Assembly (NCBI GenBank): GCA_005116745.1
Contig: SWDS01000009.1
Location: 187,509-251,508 of the forward strand
DNA length: 64,000 bases
DNA from: Nitrospira sp.
Lineage (GTDB): Bacteria; Nitrospirota; Nitrospiria; Nitrospirales; Nitrospiraceae
Direction: 5' to 3'
Shown here: piece by piece, positions 50,854 to 59,877 of the stretch
Layout of the letters: every line of letters begins with the position of its first letter
Numbering within the stretch: the stretch's first letter is position 1
Position numbers and translations under genes: made by a program
Notes under the pieces: model-generated
Seen by the model: the letters and a program-made list of their open reading frames with translations, nothing else
Database searches by the model: none
Told to the model about the DNA's origin: nothing

Positions 50854-52233
50854 TCAGTGCCCGGATTGTGAAGCGCCCTGCGATTTGGCGAGGAGCTCGG
50901 CCTTGGAGGGGATCTGTGTGAGGAGATCCGGGCGTACCTGAAAGACTCCTTGCAGACGTTGGCCGGTGGCATAGAGGAGATTGCCTGCCTTGTTGCCGAG
51001 AGTCAGTTTCCCTGTGGTCTGGCCGTCCTTGCCCGTCACCACAAATTCTGCGGCGGGCGCAAGTAGCCCGTAAGGGGCCAGTGGTGCGGATTGTTTCATG
51101 ACGCGTTCTTCTGCGGGAAGATTCGCGACCCGGCTGACAAAGAGATCTGCCGCTTCTTGGCTAATCTTCTCGGTGGGCTGATCTTCGAGCAGCCATTCGC
51201 CAGTTTGGTTGATCAAGACATACTGATGTTCTCTCGTCTTCACCGACAACACGGCGATGTCGGTGGAGTCGAGGCCGAGCAGCCGTTTGTCCTGGAGCGT
51301 GAAGAGTTCTTTCGTGAGATCTCTGATCAGTATAGGGTTGATGCGATAGAGCGGGCCGTCGGCGGTGGTCTCCGCGATGGCTTCTCCGCTCTGGGGGTCC
51401 GGTTGATACAGCCGGACGGACTGATCACCGGCTGCCGTATGCAGCGTGATTTTTAGCTTGGGGGTCGTCAGAGTCTTGGCCACGCTGTCTCGTTCAGGAC
51501 CTGGATCGATGATGCCGAGTGCTTTCAGATCTTCCAACCGAAACATCAAGGAGCGGACTTCGTTCTGGTCGGCTTCGGCTTCGATGGGATAGCGGATCTT
51601 CCACGACGGCTTCGGCTTATCCTTGGCCATGTTGTAGAGCACGACTTCGGTGGTGGCATAGGTCAAGCGGACCCGTTCGATATCATTCTGGACAAACCGC
51701 AAGAGCTCTTTTCGACGGAATGCCATCAACGACTTATTGATGAAGTCCTTCGGCGCCAGGTTGGTCAGTAACACGCTCCGGTCCGATGCCCGAAGCACAT
51801 AGAGGGTATTGGACAGCGGACCACTGTCGCCGATTGAAATTGTCTCGTGTTGTGTCCCGGCCATGACGGTGAGGGTGGTCACCGGCTGTTCAAGCCCGAA
51901 GGCCGCCAACTGTGTCGCCTGCTCCTCGACCATTCTGGTGACGGTTCCTGTCACGAGCGCTCGAATCAGCGCCTGCACTTCGCGATGATCGGCATCTGCT
52001 TGAAGCGGAGCCACAATCGACCATTTACCAGGTTCTGCCAGCTTTAATTCGATAGGCCCCTGCGCGGTGGTGATCCTGAGTCCGGTGATGGCGGTTTCGG
52101 GGAAGGGCAGGACTTGTTTCTGTGCACGGTCCTGTTTTTCTTCTCGCTGCTGGGCGGGAAACTCCACGAGATAGAGATAGCCTCCGAGGCCAGCCAGCGC
52201 GAGGAACATGAGTAGAGTCGGCCAGTAGCGCAT
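50854..52233 (-). CDS. DUF4340-domain protein
   Basis: This 459-aa protein has an N-terminal transmembrane segment (MRYWPTLLMFLALAGLGGYLYLVEF). Repeated DUF4340 modules follow: ITGLRITTAQGPIELKLAEPGKWSIVAPL, VVLYNMAKDKPKPSWKIRYP and VLINQTGEWLLEDQPTEKISQ. DUF4340 proteins commonly accompany the GldA/F/G-type ABC systems upstream here. It is the last gene of that operon, separated from gldG by a 150-bp gap containing the second palindromic repeat. The role is unknown. Confidence 0.85.
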   Translation of the reverse strand: MRYWPTLLMFLALAGLGGYLYLVEFPAQQREEKQDRAQKQVLPFPETAITGLRITTAQGPIELKLAEPGKWSIVAPLQADADHREVQALIRALVTGTVTRMVEEQATQLAAFGLEQPVTTLTVMAGTQHETISIGDSGPLSNTLYVLRASDRSVLLTNLAPKDFINKSLMAFRRKELLRFVQNDIERVRLTYATTEVVLYNMAKDKPKPSWKIRYPIEAEADQNEVRSLMFRLEDLKALGIIDPGPERDSVAKTLTTPKLKITLHTAAGDQSVRLYQPDPQSGEAIAETTADGPLYRINPILIRDLTKELFTLQDKRLLGLDSTDIAVLSVKTREHQYVLINQTGEWLLEDQPTEKISQEAADLFVSRVANLPAEERVMKQSAPLAPYGLLAPAAEFVVTGKDGQTTGKLTLGNKAGNLLYATGQRLQGVFQVRPDLLTQIPSKAELLAKSQGASQSGH

Positions 52234-52235
52234 AT

Positions 52236-52359
52236 CAGGATGGTGAAAATTGCCGCCAGCTGCGTTCTCGCATCGTTCAGACCCTCAACGTACTCCAGAG
52301 AGTACGCCTCGGCCCTTCACTCGCTGCGGCCTTGCTGGACAGCCATTTTGACCATCCTG
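52236..52359. repeat. 124-bp imperfect palindromic dispersed repeat, copy 2
   Basis: The ends are CAGGATGGT and ACCATCCTG, a perfect 9-bp inverted repeat. The internal CCAGC/TGCTGG pairing, CTCAACGTAC core and TCACTCGCTGCGGCC segment match the copy at 5189-5311 in the same orientation. It lies between two genes of one minus-strand operon and could modulate read-through or mRNA stability. Confidence 0.75.
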
Positions 52360-52383
52360 CAGAAGATATGTGACGAAGGCCTA

Positions 52384-53907
52384 TCATAATCGTCGGCGTT
52401 TTCTCCACACGATGATGCCGGTAAGCAGCGTCACGAATGGAAGGAACACAACTTGGATGTAAATCAGCGCCCGTTCTTGGGTGGGGTTGGGCGTGAACGG
52501 GTGCAACGCCGGTTCCTTTGGCGCGATGGACATCAAGTCCCGTTCCTCAGCCAGCCATCCGATCGTGTGGAGAAAAAAGTCGCTGTTACCGGGGAAATTG
52601 AAAAAGGCGTTGGAGACGAAGGTGGAGTTCCCGATAACCACGATAGCAGGTCGAGGTGTGCCCTCCTCCGGGGCTTTCTTCGGTGCCAGCGCGGCCGCCA
52701 TAGGTAGCGGTCCTTTCACGTCTTCCTTTTCGTTCAGGCTCACGACCCGGCCTTGCATGTTCATTTCAGCCCAGCTATTCGGCGAAGTACGGGCCAGTGG
52801 TACAAAGTCCCAGTCTTTTCCGACCTGCTCGTCGAACGTCACGTGCCGGGATAACGGTAACAGCACAGCGGAGTTGAGGTCTTGCGTGATCTCATGCTCG
52901 GTAAACGTTCTGACCAACAGCGCGGTGAGATCTCCCTGGGCCAACCGATCTTGCAGATCGACCAACACCCCCGACCCCAGACCTAGTCCCCAATGGGCGA
53001 GCAATGATTCCAGTCCAGTCTGTGTATCGGGATCGGCCAACACCAAGAGGTGGCCGCCCTTCTCGACGTAGGCCTGAATACGGTCCTGCTCGTCTTTCAT
53101 CACGGCGCGGCGGGGGCCTGCCACTATCAGTACAGCGGTATGATCCGGCACGGCTGATTCCTTAAGAAGCGAGAGTGTGCCGACCTCATAGCCCTGTCGG
53201 ATGAGCGCTTCTTTGGCAGCGGAGAGCCCATTGCGGTCCTTGTCCTCGACATTCAATTCGCTGTGGCCCTCGACGAAGACGATGCGTTTCTTGGCATCTT
53301 TGGAGATACGGATCAGCGCACCGGTCAGCTCAACCTCTGAGGGAGAGGTGACGCGGATCGTCTGGCCATTGCTCTCGAAAATGGCGGTGTCTGTCCGGAA
53401 GATTCCATAACTTTGAGCGATCTTCGGCTGTTTCTCCGGGTCGATGAATTCTACGCTGAGCTTGGGAGACGCTTGCCGATAACTCTCCAGTCGTTCTTTG
53501 AATGCTTGATAGCCGGGATCTTTTTCTCTCGTGAAGACGGTAATTTTAATGTCGTGGGGCAGGCCGCGAAGTACGCGGTAGGTTTGTGGGGCGAGCGTAA
53601 AATTCTGATTTTCTGAGAGGTCCCAACGTATCGAGTGTCGAGAGGCCAGAAAGTTCACAATGATCAAGATGCCGGTGAACAATACGATCATCAGAAAGCT
53701 GTTCAGCCCCATCCTTGTCGAGCGTCGACCGGAGAACGCCTTGACTGCCTCAAAATGAAAAACGAAGAACAGGACGAGGCAGACCAGCGCCAGCCCTTCC
53801 ACGATCGTGACGGCCCACAGCCAGTCAGGGCGAAGGCTGTACGTGATCATGCCGCCGAGGCCAAGCACGACTCCGAGAATGCCGAGAGGAAAGGACTTGA
53901 GGCTCAT
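52384..53907 (-). CDS. GldG-family ABC-associated protein
   Basis: This 507-aa protein starts with two transmembrane segments (SFPLGILGVVLGLGGM, SFLMIVLFTGILIIVNFLA). A GldG-like extracytoplasmic domain follows (FTLAPQTYRVLRGLPHDIKITVFTREKD, GHSELN, LLVLADPDTQTGLESLLAHWGL). The C-terminal helix is LIYIQVVFLPFVTLLTGIIVW. GldG proteins partner with GldA/GldF ABC exporters. The ATG overlaps the permease stop by 4 bp, indicating coupling. Cargo is unknown; gliding is not implied. Confidence 0.85.
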   Translation of the reverse strand: MSLKSFPLGILGVVLGLGGMITYSLRPDWLWAVTIVEGLALVCLVLFFVFHFEAVKAFSGRRSTRMGLNSFLMIVLFTGILIIVNFLASRHSIRWDLSENQNFTLAPQTYRVLRGLPHDIKITVFTREKDPGYQAFKERLESYRQASPKLSVEFIDPEKQPKIAQSYGIFRTDTAIFESNGQTIRVTSPSEVELTGALIRISKDAKKRIVFVEGHSELNVEDKDRNGLSAAKEALIRQGYEVGTLSLLKESAVPDHTAVLIVAGPRRAVMKDEQDRIQAYVEKGGHLLVLADPDTQTGLESLLAHWGLGLGSGVLVDLQDRLAQGDLTALLVRTFTEHEITQDLNSAVLLPLSRHVTFDEQVGKDWDFVPLARTSPNSWAEMNMQGRVVSLNEKEDVKGPLPMAAALAPKKAPEEGTPRPAIVVIGNSTFVSNAFFNFPGNSDFFLHTIGWLAEERDLMSIAPKEPALHPFTPNPTQERALIYIQVVFLPFVTLLTGIIVWRKRRRL

Positions 53908-54677
53908 TTCCAGCGTGTCGACTCCACGACCCGATGTGTGAGAAACAGCATGAGTACCAATCCGCTTCCGAAGTACAGGAGATCGCTTGTGTCGATCAAT
54001 CCCCGCACCAGACGCTCATAATGTTCCATGTAGGAGACATACGAGATGACGCGGCCTGCCGTGGTATCACCGAAGAGACTCCCCAATCCAGCGATTAACC
54101 AGATGGTCAGGAGTAGGCCGAAGCTCACAAAGGCGGCGACGATTTGATTTTCCGTCAGCGCCGAGGCAAACAGGCCCACGGAAAGAAACAGGGCTCCCAG
54201 CAGCACCATGCCCACATAGCCGGTCCAGATGGGATTCCAGTCGAAGTCGCTGAACAGCATCAGTACTGTGGGAACCAATACCGTGAGCCCGACGAGGCCG
54301 AGATAGATTAGGAACACGCTGACGAATTTGCCGACGACGATTTCATGAATCCTGATCGGTGAGGTCATCAAAAACTCAAAAGTCCGCAGCTTGCGCTCTT
54401 CCGCGAACAATCGCATGGTCAGGATGGGCAGAATAATCACGAGGACGATCCGCATGCTCGCGAACAGATTTCGGAAGACCAGATCGTTCAAGTTGATTTG
54501 GGCCATTCCCCCCTGCTGCATCTGCATCAATTGGATGGCTTGCGCTCCAGCGAAACCAACGTAGAGGTAGGAGAGCAGCCCGAAGATGAACAGAAAGACC
54601 GCGCCGACCACATAGACAATGGGGGAGACGAAGTAACCGCGCAGTTCTTTGGCGATGATGGCCTGCACCGGTGTCAT
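53904..54677 (-). CDS. ABC-2 type permease subunit (GldF-like)
   Basis: This 257-aa polytopic protein has six hydrophobic helices and the ABC-2 pattern ELRGYFVSPIVYVVGAVFLFIFG, RLFAEERKLRTFEFLMTSPIRIHEIVVGKF and GALFLSVGLFASALTENQIVAAF. RLFAEERKxxTxELL is characteristic of GldF/NosY-type permeases. It forms the transport channel with the ATPase encoded 6 bp upstream. Confidence 0.9.
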   Translation of the reverse strand: MTPVQAIIAKELRGYFVSPIVYVVGAVFLFIFGLLSYLYVGFAGAQAIQLMQMQQGGMAQINLNDLVFRNLFASMRIVLVIILPILTMRLFAEERKLRTFEFLMTSPIRIHEIVVGKFVSVFLIYLGLVGLTVLVPTVLMLFSDFDWNPIWTGYVGMVLLGALFLSVGLFASALTENQIVAAFVSFGLLLTIWLIAGLGSLFGDTTAGRVISYVSYMEHYERLVRGLIDTSDLLYFGSGLVLMLFLTHRVVESTRWK

Positions 54678-54683
54678 AATAGG

Positions 54684-55670
54684 CTACGCCTCTGTCTTTT
54701 CGGCTGAGACCATGCTGACGGCGGCCTCAGGCGGTTCGGAGAGGTGGTCTTCGTGGCGCGTGAGCTGGAGGAAGACGTCTTCCAACGTCATCGACACGGT
54801 GCGGAGCTCAAGCAATCCCCACTGGCTCAACACGGCTACACGTGCGATCTCGTCCCGCAGATCACGGCCCAGCTCGCATTCGAGAAGAAAGCTCCCTCCT
54901 GCCTGTCCGGGAAAAACATTGAGCACGCCGGGAATCGCGCGAAGTTTCATCTCGCAGTCCGCTGGGCATGCCTTGAGGGTAATCGAAACTTTCTCCGATT
55001 GACGCAATCGGGCCGATAACTGTTCAGGGGTATCTTCCGCAACGATACGGCCTTGATTGATGATGACAACCCGTTGGCAGACTGCGGTCGCTTCCGGAAG
55101 GATATGGGTGCTGAGAATTACGGAATGCGAGCCGGCCAGGCTCTTGATGAGCTCTCGGATTTCAATGATCTGCTTGGGGTCAAGGCCGACCGTTGGTTCG
55201 TCAAGGATCAACACCGGGGGATCGTGTAAGAGCGCTTGCGCCAGCCCTACGCGCTGACGATAACCGCGAGACAGGTTGCCGATCAACCGATGGCGGACGG
55301 AGCCCAGCTCAAGTCGTCCAATTGATTGGTCGAGCGCAGACGAGAGTTTCGGTCCCGTGATTCCACGGAGTCGGCCGACAAAAGTCAGATATTCCGCCAC
55401 TGTGAGTTCTTGATAGACCGGCGGTGTTTCCGGCAGGTAGCCGATTTGCCGTTTCACTTCCAATGGCTGGTCGGCGCAATCAAACCCCGCTACGCGTGCC
55501 GTGCCTTCGGTCGCCGGCATGAAGCACGTTAAGATCCGCATGGTGGTTGTTTTGCCCGCCCCGTTGGGACCAAGGAACGCCAGCACCTCGCCCTTGGCCA
55601 CCGAGAAGGTGACGCGATCAATGGCGGTGTGATGCCCGTAGCGCTTGGTGATGTTGTGAACGTCGATCAC
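54684..55670 (-). CDS. ABC transporter ATP-binding protein (GldA-like)
   Basis: This 328-aa protein is taken from GTG at 55670 (MIDVHNITKRYGHHTAIDRV); longer starts up to 55778 are possible. Walker A is GPNGAGKTTT, the signature is LSRGYRQRVGLAQAL, Walker B is VLILDEPTVGLD and the switch histidine is in STHILPE. The ~110-residue C-terminal extension with GLLELRTVSMTLEDVFLQLTR is usual for ABC-2 exporters. It drives the GldF-like permease and is the first gene of the four-gene operon. Confidence 0.92.
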   Translation of the reverse strand: MIDVHNITKRYGHHTAIDRVTFSVAKGEVLAFLGPNGAGKTTTMRILTCFMPATEGTARVAGFDCADQPLEVKRQIGYLPETPPVYQELTVAEYLTFVGRLRGITGPKLSSALDQSIGRLELGSVRHRLIGNLSRGYRQRVGLAQALLHDPPVLILDEPTVGLDPKQIIEIRELIKSLAGSHSVILSTHILPEATAVCQRVVIINQGRIVAEDTPEQLSARLRQSEKVSITLKACPADCEMKLRAIPGVLNVFPGQAGGSFLLECELGRDLRDEIARVAVLSQWGLLELRTVSMTLEDVFLQLTRHEDHLSEPPEAAVSMVSAEKTEA

Positions 55671-56096
55671 GAATGTGGTATCGGTGTGAACAATTGCGGA
55701 GAATGGAGTGGTACCGCTCTCGAAACTACACCATATTCCTTGACGGAGGATCTTACTCACTCCGTTCAAAGCAGTCAATATAGGGGTAGTAGGATGAGTA
55801 TCACGCCTGATGGGTCATCTACGCAATGTCGGGAGCCTGATCGCTGAACGATGTCTCCCTGTCGTTTCCGGATCCGTATGATCTACACAGGTGTTGAATT
55901 TAAATCCTGGCTCGTTTATATAGAAGCCTATCCGTTGAATTTTCCCCACAGTCATCCTCTCGCTTACAGAGAGGAGCTCCATACGGAAGTGGGGGAGCCG
56001 AGTACTCCAGTCGGTATTGTCGAAGTCCCATACCTTTTATACCCTGACTCGACCAGTGGTCTCGTTGTTACCGTCAAGAGGGAGGGGATACCCAGC

Positions 56097-56735
56097 ATGC
56101 AGACTGAGCTTCATCACAGTCGGCTTTCGTCGTCGTCCACATCCTTTGCGATCATCCTATGCTTATCATTGGGGGCCTGCTCGTGGGTTCCCAAAGGGGA
56201 TATGCAATTGGATATTGGGATCAAAGATCGAGGAGTCGCTTCGTGGTACGGTGAACAGTTTCATGGCAGACAAGCGGCGAACGGCGAGTTGTTCGATATG
56301 GAAGCGCTGACGGCTGCTCATCGGACCATGCCTCTCGGCAGCGTGGTGCGTGTGGTGAATTTGACGAATGGTAAGCATCTCTATGTCCGGATCACGGACC
56401 GTGGTCCTTATGAGAAAGGGCGGATTCTCGATCTTTCCCATGGTGCGGCTGTCCAGTTGGGTGTGGAGCATAAAGGGGTGGCCTATGTGCAGGTTGAGAT
56501 TGTCGGCGAACGCCGCCCGGAGCTGATGCTGCTATCAGAACAATTCTCAGATCGAACTGCCTCGCTTCTTGTTGGTGCGCAGCCGTGGACCCATCGGGCG
56601 TCGCCTGGGATGGCTTCTCCGGCTAGAAATTTCCTTGGCGATCTCTGGATTGCAAGGCGGAATCGCTGGGCTGTTGCCATGCTCGCGGTCACTCATCCTG
56701 TCGGCACTCCGGTCGCCTCGTTGCTCCTCAACTAA
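56097..56735 (+). CDS. rlpA: RlpA-family septal lipoprotein
   Basis: This 212-aa protein is taken from the ATG at 56097, with AGAGGGAGGGG upstream. The signal peptide has lipobox SLGAC. The double-psi beta-barrel RlpA domain reads GVASWYGEQFHGRQAANGELFDM, LTAAHRTMPLGSVVRVVNL, VRITDRGPYEKGRILDLSHGAA. RlpA proteins cleave denuded glycan strands at the septum. The catalytic Asp and His of the DPBB appear kept (TDRGPY, TAAHRT). No SPOR domain follows, unlike E. coli RlpA. The frame extends upstream to 55851 but that part lacks family resemblance. Confidence 0.85.
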   Translation: MQTELHHSRLSSSSTSFAIILCLSLGACSWVPKGDMQLDIGIKDRGVASWYGEQFHGRQAANGELFDMEALTAAHRTMPLGSVVRVVNLTNGKHLYVRITDRGPYEKGRILDLSHGAAVQLGVEHKGVAYVQVEIVGERRPELMLLSEQFSDRTASLLVGAQPWTHRASPGMASPARNFLGDLWIARRNRWAVAMLAVTHPVGTPVASLLLN

Positions 56736-56933
56736 GGTCTATCTGGATGATTACCATCAGCGGACCTCCCGGCCCGCTGGTTTGTCGGCCACGCACTCCT
56801 GTAATTGTATACGCGCGATGATGACCATACTGGTCTCATCCAGGTTGACAGTGTGCAAAGCTCTCCACTAGACTGCATCGTTCCCATCAGTAGCTGACAA
56901 TACGTGAGTTTATCGAAGGGGAGGCATGGAGCG

Positions 56934-57143
56934 ATGGCCAAGAAGCGCGCAGAGGAACCAGATGAAGTGAAGTTGAAGAAGAAGATCGGCGTAAAGCTGA
57001 CCGATCAAGGCAACCAGGAGGGAGGCGCCGATCTCCGCTCACTGAAGAAACGATTGAAGAGGGAACAGCGTAAACGGCGGGCACTGGTGCAGCGGAAGAA
57101 ACGAGCGGCCGGAAGCAAAGGCGCAGCAGCTACCTCTGCATAG
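56934..57143 (+). CDS. Small highly basic protein, unknown function
   Basis: This 69-aa protein is taken from the ATG at 56934 with GGGGAGG upstream. It is almost entirely charged: KKRAEEPDEVKLKKKIGVKL then SLKKRLKREQRKRRALVQRKKRA. The composition suggests nucleic-acid or ribosome association, but no family is recognised. It is followed after 14 bp by a HEAT-repeat gene in the same orientation. Confidence 0.5.
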   Translation: MAKKRAEEPDEVKLKKKIGVKLTDQGNQEGGADLRSLKKRLKREQRKRRALVQRKKRAAGSKGAAATSA

Positions 57144-57156
57144 GCCTAGTCTTTTC

Positions 57157-58005
57157 GTGGTGACAGTCATGCCAGGCTCTGATTCCATGGAAGAAGAACC
57201 GAAACATCCTCCCCAGGGCATCAACCCTCTCACCCAGCAAGCTGGTGACGAGCCGCTGGCCGGTGGTGTAGCCGATCAGATGCTGGCTGTGTCTTCCGCT
57301 ATCGATGAGAGAGCGGGTAGTCAAGATACGGTCGCGCTTGATGAAGAGCAGGTCAAGGATGAGATCGACATTCAGGTCGATCTGCTGAGTGATCCTGACT
57401 GGGTGGTCCGCCGCGAAGCGGTCATTACTCTGGGCGAGATGGGTGATGAACGGTGTGTCGAACCGCTGGCCCGCGCGCTACGCGACGGTGACTGGCAGGT
57501 TCGAGAGGTCGCTATCGAGGCGATGGGGCAGGTAGGCTCTCCCGCCGTCGAGACTCTTCTCAAATTGCTCCGCGACTGGGAAGTACGAAAATACGCGATT
57601 GCTGCGCTCGGGAAAATCCGTGACGAACGGGTCCTTGATCCCTTGATGCTTCAGCTTCGGAACGATGAGTTTAAAGACGATGCCATTGATGCTTTGGTCG
57701 TACTGGGTGAGCCGTCCGTCGAGAGGCTGATCGGTGCCCTTCGTGATAAGGACGAAAATGTCCGTAAGTGTGCCGTCCTCGCGTTGGGGCGGATCAAGAG
57801 CGGTGAGGCCATTGATCCCCTGATCGGGATGCTCGGTCATAAAGACTGGTTTACGCGGTTGACGGCTGCCGCCGCGTTGGAGTCGATCGGTGACGAGCGG
57901 GGCCGCGAGGCGATGAAGCCCTTGCTCAAGGATTCCGATATGGTGGTTAAGATGCGGGTGGAGCGAATTCTAGCGAAGTGGAAGACTCAACCGGCCAACG
58001 CCTGA
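57157..58005 (+). CDS. HEAT-repeat (PBS lyase-type) protein
   Basis: This 282-aa protein has an acidic, disordered N-terminal ~70 residues. Six or so HEAT repeats follow, each like DPDWVVRREAVITLGEMGDERCVEPL, DGDWQVREVAIEAMGQVGSP and DKDENVRKCAVLALGRIKS. Such solenoids are protein-protein scaffolds or, in phycobilin lyases, chromophore handlers; there is no sign of the latter here. No signal peptide is present. Partners are unknown; a second HEAT protein lies 0.5 kb downstream on the other strand. Confidence 0.85.
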   Translation: MVTVMPGSDSMEEEPKHPPQGINPLTQQAGDEPLAGGVADQMLAVSSAIDERAGSQDTVALDEEQVKDEIDIQVDLLSDPDWVVRREAVITLGEMGDERCVEPLARALRDGDWQVREVAIEAMGQVGSPAVETLLKLLRDWEVRKYAIAALGKIRDERVLDPLMLQLRNDEFKDDAIDALVVLGEPSVERLIGALRDKDENVRKCAVLALGRIKSGEAIDPLIGMLGHKDWFTRLTAAAALESIGDERGREAMKPLLKDSDMVVKMRVERILAKWKTQPANA

Positions 58006-58006
58006 G

Positions 58007-58462
58007 TTATTTATTCAAGAGTTGATTCATATTCTGCTGGAGATCGTCCAGCTTTTTCATTGACACCTGTTTTCCCGTCACAATTTCCAACTTCACCTCC
58101 CGCAGCGATCCGGCCATGTCTCGTAGCGCATTGGTTGCATCGTCGGACTTGGTTCCTTTTGTGGCGGCTTCCACGGCTGTGATAGCTTCGGCTATTTCTT
58201 TCGCTGCGTCACCGAAATTACGATCGACGAGGTGCGCCTTCGCTTGGACCAATCGAGACTTCGCATCCACGAGTCCCTGACGCCTGCGGAGATCGCGCTC
58301 GATTCCAAGGGTCGTATCCAACACGTTTCTGGACATATCCTTCAATGACTGTTGCAGTTCTGCGACGGTTCGCTGAAGCGTTCCGACGGGCCGTTGTCCG
58401 AGATAGTAGCCCGCTCCGAATGCCCCAATGAGCAGCAAGACAACAGCAAAAAATTTAACCAT
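58007..58462 (-). CDS. Membrane-anchored coiled-coil protein, unknown function
   Basis: This 151-aa protein has one N-terminal transmembrane segment (FFAVVLLLIGAFGAGYYLGQ). Helical, coiled-coil-rich sequence follows (LQRTVAELQQSLKDMSRNVL, AKEIAEAITAVEAA, KKLDDLQQNMNQLLNK). It probably projects into the periplasm. It follows the HEAT-repeat gene by 12 bp on the same strand and is likely co-transcribed with it and glgP. Confidence 0.6.
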   Translation of the reverse strand: MVKFFAVVLLLIGAFGAGYYLGQRPVGTLQRTVAELQQSLKDMSRNVLDTTLGIERDLRRRQGLVDAKSRLVQAKAHLVDRNFGDAAKEIAEAITAVEAATKGTKSDDATNALRDMAGSLREVKLEIVTGKQVSMKKLDDLQQNMNQLLNK

Positions 58463-58474
58463 CGCGGTCCTCGG

Positions 58475-59818
58475 TTAGTGGCGACGTTTGGATGAGCTTA
58501 ACCGGGTCAACTGTTGGAGCAGGCTGTTCGCACTCGCAATACGCACGGCCTCATCCGAATCTTGTAAGCCCTTTACTAGGAGCGGGATGGCACTCTCGCT
58601 GCTTTTCCGCAATCCCTTGGCGGCCATCAGGCGAGGAAGTGGCTGCTGGTCCTGTAAGAGCGTGTGGAGAACCGCCAGGGCGTCTTTCTCGGAGGAAGCA
58701 CTCAAGGCCTGTGCCGCTGCGCCACGGATAGAAGGGTCGGAATGCCCAGCCAACTCTGTGGCTAGCGTGAGGGCGGAGGGATCGCCCAGGCGAATCAATC
58801 CCTCTGTGGCGCTGGCACGGACATGACTATTCGGGTCTCTCGTGAGTGCCTGCAGCAAGGGCCGATTGTCCTTGATGCCGAGCCTTCCAAGACTTGCCGC
58901 AGCGACACCGCGAACCATCGCTATCTCGTCCCCGATTGCGTGGGTGAGCGGAGCCACGCCGCTAGCGGAGCCAAATTCTCCCAGTGCTCCGGCAGCGAAC
59001 GCGCGTACCGATGGATCAGGATCATACACAGCTTGGGAGAGGATCGCCAGGCTGGCCGGACGTTTGAGGCGTCCCAATACCCCCAGTGCGGCCATCCTCG
59101 TCTCTGGGTCCGGCAGGGTCGCGGCGCTGGTGATATCGTCCAGCTTTTCCGTATGCCCCAGTTTGAACAGGGCGGCGTAGGCGAAGATGGCCTCAGGCCC
59201 ATCTTCAGTTCGAGCGATATCCAGAAACGGCTGCTGAACGTCAGTGGCTTGTGCTTCCCCGAGCGCCGTCATCGCAGCGATACGGACGGTCGGCATGTCA
59301 TCCCGCAACGCGCGACGCACGGCGCCGGATTTCGCTGCGAGTCCGGCTTTTCCGATCGCCTCGACCGCGCGCGCGCGTACGACTACCGACGCGTCCAGTA
59401 AGCCATCCTCTAAAATTGCCGAGGTCTCAGGCAAGCCCAATTCCGCAAGAGCCGAGTAGGCCGCAATACGAACATGCTCTTTTCGGTCTCGAACGTGGCC
59501 GGTGATCACTCCGAGTGCCAATGGGCGAAGCAGCGAAGCATCGGAGGGTTGCCCCGTCTGGTTCAATTTCGCATGGATGGCCAGGGCTTCGTCTGTTCGT
59601 CCAAGTCGGACATAGCTCAGCAAGGAGAGCCGGAGGAATGCGGTCGAGGGTGTCACGTCCGGTGGAAGACCTCGGTAGAGAGCGGTCACTTCGGGGTAGT
59701 CGCCGGCCTTGAAGAGGGCCGCGGCTTTCGATTCGACCGTGGCAGGGGCTCCTGCCGATGCAGGAAGGAGAGGCGCTGTGCTGAGAATCAGCATGAGCGC
59801 GCCAATGATACGCGTCAT
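58475..59818 (-). CDS. Exported HEAT-repeat protein
   Basis: This 447-aa protein is taken from the ATG at 59818, with a signal peptide (IIGALMLILSTAPLLPASAG). An alternative ATG at 59884 would overlap the glgP stop (ATGGTGA). A TPR-like segment (ESKAAALFKAGDYPEVTALY) precedes about ten HEAT repeats such as DPDPSVRAFAAGALGEFGSA and DPNSHVRASATEGLIRLGDP. It is probably a periplasmic scaffold. It lies between glgP and the coiled-coil gene on one transcript. Confidence 0.75.
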   Translation of the reverse strand: MTRIIGALMLILSTAPLLPASAGAPATVESKAAALFKAGDYPEVTALYRGLPPDVTPSTAFLRLSLLSYVRLGRTDEALAIHAKLNQTGQPSDASLLRPLALGVITGHVRDRKEHVRIAAYSALAELGLPETSAILEDGLLDASVVVRARAVEAIGKAGLAAKSGAVRRALRDDMPTVRIAAMTALGEAQATDVQQPFLDIARTEDGPEAIFAYAALFKLGHTEKLDDITSAATLPDPETRMAALGVLGRLKRPASLAILSQAVYDPDPSVRAFAAGALGEFGSASGVAPLTHAIGDEIAMVRGVAAASLGRLGIKDNRPLLQALTRDPNSHVRASATEGLIRLGDPSALTLATELAGHSDPSIRGAAAQALSASSEKDALAVLHTLLQDQQPLPRLMAAKGLRKSSESAIPLLVKGLQDSDEAVRIASANSLLQQLTRLSSSKRRH

Positions 59819-59877
59819 GGCAGTCGGGGTGACGCCCTGGTCGCGTATCAGCGAGCGATCCGCTGCGTCGAACCGAG

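Noticed and set aside
55851-56096. N-terminal 82-residue extension of the RlpA frame
   Set aside because: It precedes a good ribosome-binding site and signal peptide at 56097, and has no family resemblance.
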